DNA from: Romanomermis culicivorax | Lineage: Eukaryota; Nematoda; Enoplea; Mermithida; Mermithidae | Length of the DNA stretch: 64,000 nucleotides | Direction of reading: 5' to 3' | Assembly (NCBI GenBank): GCA_963922205.1 | Contig: CAWUHX010000042.1 | Span: 868,001 to 932,000 of the forward strand | Translations under genes and position numbers: made by a program | Notes under the pieces: model-generated | The model's input: the letters and a program-made list of their open reading frames with translations, nothing else | The model's database searches: none | What the model was told of the DNA's origin: nothing | Part shown: piece by piece, positions 59,001 to 64,000 of the stretch | Position numbering within the stretch: the first letter of the stretch is position 1 | How the letters are laid out: each line of letters opens with the position of its first letter

Positions 59001-59469
59001 TTGCTCATCCAAGTCACGGGCCCAGACCTGGATTTATGTGACGGGGACTGCTGCAGTCGCAGCAGGTGATGCAGAACTGTGCAGTCGGCGGTAGGGAAGC
59101 TACCACCCAGTGTGCGAGAACCGTTACGGAAGTAAAACAGTAGAAATGTCATACGAAGTGTTCTAGGCGCATGCTTACTTTCACGACGAAGTTTATGCCA
59201 GCAGAGATTCCAATAATATTACTGTTCTTGTGAGTCTTTACCTTACCATATACCCTAATTTCAATATATGAACTGTTTCTCCATGCGGCATATTATTATT
59301 GATCTATTTCAGCCAAATCCAAGGGAGCTGTAACTTTCATCTTTACGTGGTTTTATGGTGATGTTGGAGTATCTTAGCAACGAAAATTTATTTGCACTCG
59401 AAATTTACTGAATTTCCGTTGCTTTTTGTGCTTTTTATTTGCATTTTTAGGTATAAACTCTTACCAAAT
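56049..59469. other. Intergenic AT-rich DNA, no gene recognised
   Basis: Only short frames occur (for example 58031-58276 plus, 59152-58850 minus) with no domain or splice support. The promoter of the Ig/DB/FN3 gene should lie near the right end. Confidence 0.45.
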
Positions 59470-62400
59470 ATGCAGAACTTGCTATTCGTATTTTTAATTT
59501 TCGCAATCGCGCGATTTTCATGGAGTTTATCTTTCACAAGTAAGAAGGATCGACAGAAAAAACCACTGCTTCTAAAAATCAACGATCATGATCATTTTCA
59601 GATCAAATGACGGCATCGGCTCCCATGGTCAGCAGTCTGGACGATACCACAGTTCAAGGTGTAGAAGGATTCGCAGTCGGTTTACGGTGCACTGTAAACA
59701 CGTGCGTGAAACCAGATACTATGGTGAGCACGGCACACAGATCCATACGTTTCCTATATGATAGTACAAAAGTCATGTTTTTTGAGGTCACGTGGAAGAA
59801 GGGTAATATTCAAATTAGTCAAGGATCGCTAACTACAAGCGATAAATATTCTGTTCGTGTTACGGTTCAATTTTCGTCGGGTAGGTAACAAAGTAGACTG
59901 ATTTTTTAATACCGTGTTAGCTACTAGATTGATATCAGACCAAATGTCTAAACTTCGGTCTAATTTTCATCGAATGCTTGGAAAATGAAGAATGAAACGA
60001 ATGAATTCTGACTTCAAGTTCGTTAACAAATGCTTTTACTGTGGACTTTTTTATTCAACAAATTTTCTTCAACGGAACTATTCGGAAAATGTGAATAGTA
60101 CTTGTTTTTCAGCTCAATAATTTACAAGTATTTTAAGAAAATGTACATTCAAAATCGGAATGAAAATTTAGTGTGTACACGACATGGCATCAGAAATGCT
60201 CAGAATCATACAAAAATGTACGATTCAGCACATTCTGTTTTGATCCTAGATACGTTTGAGATTGTTAGGATGCCAAAACTAAACCAGCGAGTGAAAATTT
60301 TAGTGGCAGTGATCTAGAAAATAATTAACTCATATACTCGACCTAATTCATACAGGAATTTCTTAGGATTCATTGAAAAAAGATCGAGCGTTGTTCAAGA
60401 TTGTGAGATCAGTCTCAAATTTAGAGAGTTGTTCAAAACGACTTTTCACGATGCTTGCCTGAAAAGTGGCCAAATAGAGAACATTTTCATTCCGATAACG
60501 TCTGTTGACAGCTTATTTCGACTGTAGCTGTCAAAAATATCAATTCATCGGATTTCTCCTTTTATCTCAGGGAATTATTTACAAAGTGTTTATTCTATTG
60601 CCTTTCATGATAAGCATTTATAGCAAAGTAGTGAAGTACAAAAGCTACGAAGTTTTGAACATGATTTCTGCAAATTCTGACACTGTAGTATTGTCTAAAT
60701 TACAGAAAAAATTTGCTGACTACTGTATACAATCATTGGTTGTTCCGTTCGAATTGAGAATAAAAACATAGTTATGCCCACTTATGTGTTCTCCTTACCA
60801 TATGCAGCTTGCTCAAAATCTTGCTCAAGAGGCAGTGAAGTGTGCGATCAAAACGAATTATGTCGACCTAATGGAACAATGTGTTGCCAATGCTGTAAGT
60901 CACTTTACGCAACACAGTCCTTCATAAAACATTGTCACGTATATTTCCAGCCAATATGGAATTCAAACTGACCATCTACAACTTGACCATAGACGACGCA
61001 TCTATATACACATGTTCGCTGCAGAACAGCAACAATGTTACCACTCGTTTGGTGGTCGTAGGTAGGACCTGCAATGCTTGGGTTTACTGTAATCAAAATT
61101 TGTTCATTCGTTCAGAAGGCACAATTGATCCCGAATTTTCCAAGAATTTCACCTACGATCACAGAAGTAAGCCTCAAGATGCTTCTTTTCGCAGTCTGAA
61201 AATTCCATTTTTAGCATGCTGTCAGCGTAATGGTATGTCAGACGAATGTATGCCTATGTGCCGCCCAGGTCTAATAGAAAGTCACAAATTCGAAACTCAC
61301 ACCTGTTACAAAGAATTCGATAAACTCCTTCGATGTGCTACCAACGAGGGTAACAATGAATATCTTTTCCATATCACGTGCAGTACAATTGTATACCTTC
61401 CTCGTCAGGGAAAGTTAGCCACGAACATTGCTGCATGCTGGAAACCGTGCCTCGCTACTGTATGCAATATTGCACGGCCAGCAGCTACGATTTTTCTAAA
61501 GCCAACAAACTTTGCATATATTACATGCCCGAAATTCTATCCTGCTACGAACGTGCTTACCGTAAGCTTTTTGATACATAAGTTGGGGTAGTTTACTGTA
61601 GAAATGAAAAATATTGGTTATTACCCAATGCAGTATAGGCGATGGATACAAGAGTAAATCCGATTGTAGTAAATCGTGATTAATGTGGAAAGCATATTTC
61701 TGGCAGGAAAACTAACAGAAAAAGGTTTGTATATTCGGCATGATCACTGACATCATGAGGGATAAATTGACAGAAAGGACGACAATCCCTCCTCTTCATC
61801 TTATTTCGCATCACTTACCCCATCAAAATTAAGTAATTTTGTTGTATTTTCAATAATAGTATGTACAATAGTTAGTAACTTTATTGGTTCCGTAGCTCAT
61901 GGTACTTTTCGTAGTAATTACTATAATTATAATTATAATGACAATAATAATATCATATTATTACTACTATTATTGTTATTATTACTATTATAATTATTAT
62001 AATAATACAACTGGTAGTAGTCCTGATAGTAATAGTTGTAGTAGTGATAGTAGTAATAGTAACATTGGTGGTAGATTTATAAATGGTAGTAGCGGTAACT
62101 CAATAAGCTTCAACTATTTCTCAAAATTGAAGACTATTGATGATTTTGTCTTACACTTTTCCATCTTAAATTGAATAAAAGGTTTTACGTAGAGCTGTAC
62201 TACCAGTATGAGAATACAGTACATGAAAGAGGTTTTCCATATAAAGCTGAAGCTGAAGTATGTCATCTTAGTATCCAAACCAAAGACGACTATTCTGATT
62301 ATGGCAGTACAGACATTGTGCATAAATAAAACGTTTTTCGACGAACCTACCTACAGTACTAATAACTAACATTTGAAGTTCCGTTCCCTGGACAGCCAGA

Positions 62401-62778
62401 AAGACTACGCCTTTTCTCCTTAAACGATTCTTCGGTTCGTGCTTGTTGGGATAGACCGATTCTCAGAGGTGGCACAGTCCAATACTATACTGTCAATTAT
62501 CAAGAATTGCCGCAATTTTCTTTTTTCAACGGGTAAGCGAGTGAAATACATATATTTATAAATTGCTAAATTATGTGTTCCCTTTTCATATTCTATTAAG
62601 CTTGAACCTTTTCGGCGCCAATCAAGGCCCAGTTTCAGAGGCTGACGTCCCCCAAATTGCCTCCAACGGAGCGCCGCTGTCCCCGGGCGGCAGGCGTAAG
62701 AAACGTCAAACTTTATTCATAACGACCCATAATCTGGCCACGAATGAGACGGAAACTCGAGAATACAAATACCAAAGG
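59470..62778 (+). CDS. Ig - DB module - FN3 secreted or membrane protein, 5' part (9 exons, continues past window)
   Basis: Exons: 59470-59539, 59602-59723, 59787-59880, 60808-60894, 60951-61061, 61116-61349, 61409-61561, 62379-62532 and 62601-62778. All have GT-AG borders and compatible phases (401 codons so far). Exon 1 is a signal peptide (MQNLLFVFLIFAIARFSWS). Exons 2-5 form an Ig domain (FAVGLRCTV, VTWKKGNIQIS, then KLTIYNLTIDDASIYTCSL) split by a Cys-rich exon (CSKSCSRGSEVCDQNELC). Exons 6-7 make a nematode DB module (CCQRNGMSDECMPMC; HEHCCMLETVPRYCMQYC; CYERAY). Exon 8 starts an FN3 domain (PGQPERLRLFSLNDSSVRAC; GGTVQYYTVNYQEL). Exon 9 has a furin-like RRKKRQ. A 63-base in-frame intron at 59724-59786 could be retained. 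Likely an extracellular adhesion or guidance protein. The 3' end is outside the window. Confidence 0.75.
61905..62100. repeat. TTA/TAG trinucleotide-rich microsatellite
   Basis: Interrupted runs of ATT/TTA units, then GTAGTAATAG units, fill this part of the intron between exons 7 and 8 of the Ig/DB/FN3 gene. The ORF across it is an artefact of the repeat. Confidence 0.7.
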
Positions 62779-63387
62779 GTACTGAAAAGTTACAGTATAC
62801 ATATACAGTTTTCCGCTTAATGTAGTACATTTTTTTATGAAATGTTAGAAACAGTACTTTAGTTGCAGAGTTTGCGCTGATTTTCGCTCATGATCGCAAA
62901 AGCTCGAAATCATTATGTGCACACCTGTTCTCGCAGTCAATCATGGTGATTTCTCATTCGTTTTAATCTGGAACCCTTTCGCGATATATACTCTGAAACT
63001 GTAGCCATGATAATTCTATCGAAGTTTTGTGAGCCAACTCTTTAAAAAGGATACGATTTTCATTACAGTATATCAATAGACCGCCAGGTAGGGTAACTCT
63101 GGACTGTTTTTTTAAAGCGTTAAAACTTTTTTTCGTTGCCTATGGCGTAGAACGGCTAGAAATGGTCTAGATCAGCAGAGGTCGTGCTCTTATTAATTTC
63201 AATCTTTTTGATCGAGAATCAAATTTACTGATGGATAAATCGATTGATATTTTTATAGCTCCAACACTTTTCCAAATTTTAGTTCAAAAATATCCCTTTG
63301 AAGCTCAATATCTTGTTGTTCACATGACATTTCTTGCATTGTTCCAGTTATAATCAAGCAGATGTTAGTTGCAACATGAGTTTTTGC
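62779..63387. other. Intron sequence of the Ig/DB/FN3 gene, nothing recognised
   Basis: No exon in the required phase 0 was found after 62778. This is presumably a long intron. Confidence 0.4.
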
Positions 63388-63556
63388 TTAACTAAAGCTT
63401 AATTCTAAATGTTACAACATTGCCGTTTAGGTGCAGCTTAACTTTCTCGATATGTTTTGTGTGTATGAGTTAAGCTGCAGCTGAGCTGCGCCTTAACTTC
63501 AATGGTGTAACGTACAGCTACAGGCTGAAGCTTAGTATCTGATTAAACCGGGCCCG
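63388..63556. mobile_element. Hairpin MITE copy 3
   Basis: It shares the blocks ATTGCCGTTTAGGTGCAGCT, TTAAGCTGCAGCTGAGCTGC and GATTAAACCGGGCCCG with the copies at 18794-18972 and 20071-20365, and folds as an inverted repeat. It is more diverged than the other two. Confidence 0.55.
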
Positions 63557-64000
63557 CCCAATGTGCGTTTTTTGAACGCCTATAAGTTATTAAGGTGGAG
63601 AGCAAGTACTATCTGATATTTTTAGGATTTGCTTACTGGAACTCCGCGCGCACATTCAACTATTTTTCATGAAATGTTTCTAAACAATAAAAGTAAAAAG
63701 CAAATCACATCTTCACGATTTTCTGATGAACCATAAGCCACGTAGGACTGAAACTTTATGAGCACATCAGAGCAAAGTTCAACAAGTTTTTGACGAAAAA
63801 ATCTTACAGTGGAAATTTTGTGCAAACGCTTTTGACGACAGAATTAATTTTTTTCTGAAACATTTTATTATATTGAAAACAAACTATAAACTAAAAAATT
63901 TTGAGTAAACAATTTTGTAATATAAACACTGTGTAAGCGATTTTCACCTCAGTACTAATTTTAGTCATTTTCTCAATTTACAAGCATTTTATTAAAAAAC
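63557..64000. other. AT-rich sequence to the window edge
   Basis: No exon, RNA or repeat was recognised. It is probably intron of the Ig/DB/FN3 gene. Confidence 0.35.

Noticed and set aside
61899-62174. Plus-strand ORF rich in Tyr, Asn and Ser
   Set aside because: It is translation of an interrupted trinucleotide microsatellite in an intron.

Overview
This window looks like nuclear DNA of a nematode with a large, transposon-rich, AT-rich genome. The host genes have short GT-AG introns, and one combines Ig, DB-module and FN3 domains, a nematode-type architecture. The Pro/His-rich proteins of the nested LTR retroelement remind me of elements that are abundant in mermithid nematodes such as Romanomermis. 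The species guess is memory-based inference. The nematode call rests on the domains and gene structure.

Layout, left to right. (1) About 1-9.7 kb: part of a large LTR-retroelement on the minus strand, cut by the left window edge. One reading frame stays open from codon 5108 to the edge (1,702 codons). It holds Gag with a CCHC knuckle, then an Env-like glycoprotein with signal peptide and TM anchor, then a DTG aspartic protease. A second ORF in another frame lies between Gag and Env. Upstream (higher coordinates) are a primer-binding-site candidate, a TATA box, two bZIP sites 21 bp apart and about 1 kb of ~65-bp repeats, most copies carrying a CRE-like GACGTCA core. I read this as a very long promoter/LTR region. 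(2) 9.7-24.8 kb: host DNA. It holds a foldback element with minisatellite arms (11.6-12.6 kb), a spliced secreted Pro/Tyr-rich protein gene (minus, 12.9-16.0 kb), a partial antistasin-domain gene (minus, 16.8-17.7 kb), two hairpin MITEs, and a three-exon arrestin-domain gene (plus, 19.7-23.4 kb) with a degenerate tRNA-Thr-like sequence in its first intron.

(3) 24,833-56,048: one Polinton/Maverick DNA transposon. It has ~0.7-kb terminal inverted repeats, AG...CT ends and a 6-bp target duplication AACATC. It carries decayed genes for major capsid protein, a second capsid protein, adenain-like protease, integrase, packaging ATPase and protein-primed DNA polymerase B. A 12.6-kb Ty3/gypsy-type LTR element (26,874-39,514) sits inside the capsid gene, flanked by a CCTA duplication. 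That element has gag, protease, RT, RNase H and integrase plus two extra ORFs downstream, all decayed. Most premature stops in PolB are TGA, several where family consensus suggests Arg, as expected from CGA-to-TGA decay.

(4) 56-64 kb: host DNA with the first nine exons of a secreted or membrane protein gene (Ig, Cys-rich insert, DB module, FN3, furin-like site). It runs on past the right edge, and a third hairpin MITE lies beyond its last visible exon.

The most unusual item is the Gag-Env-protease order in one uninterrupted frame at the left edge, together with the CRE-studded upstream region. The nested Polinton/LTR pair is a well-delimited case of transposon-in-transposon decay.
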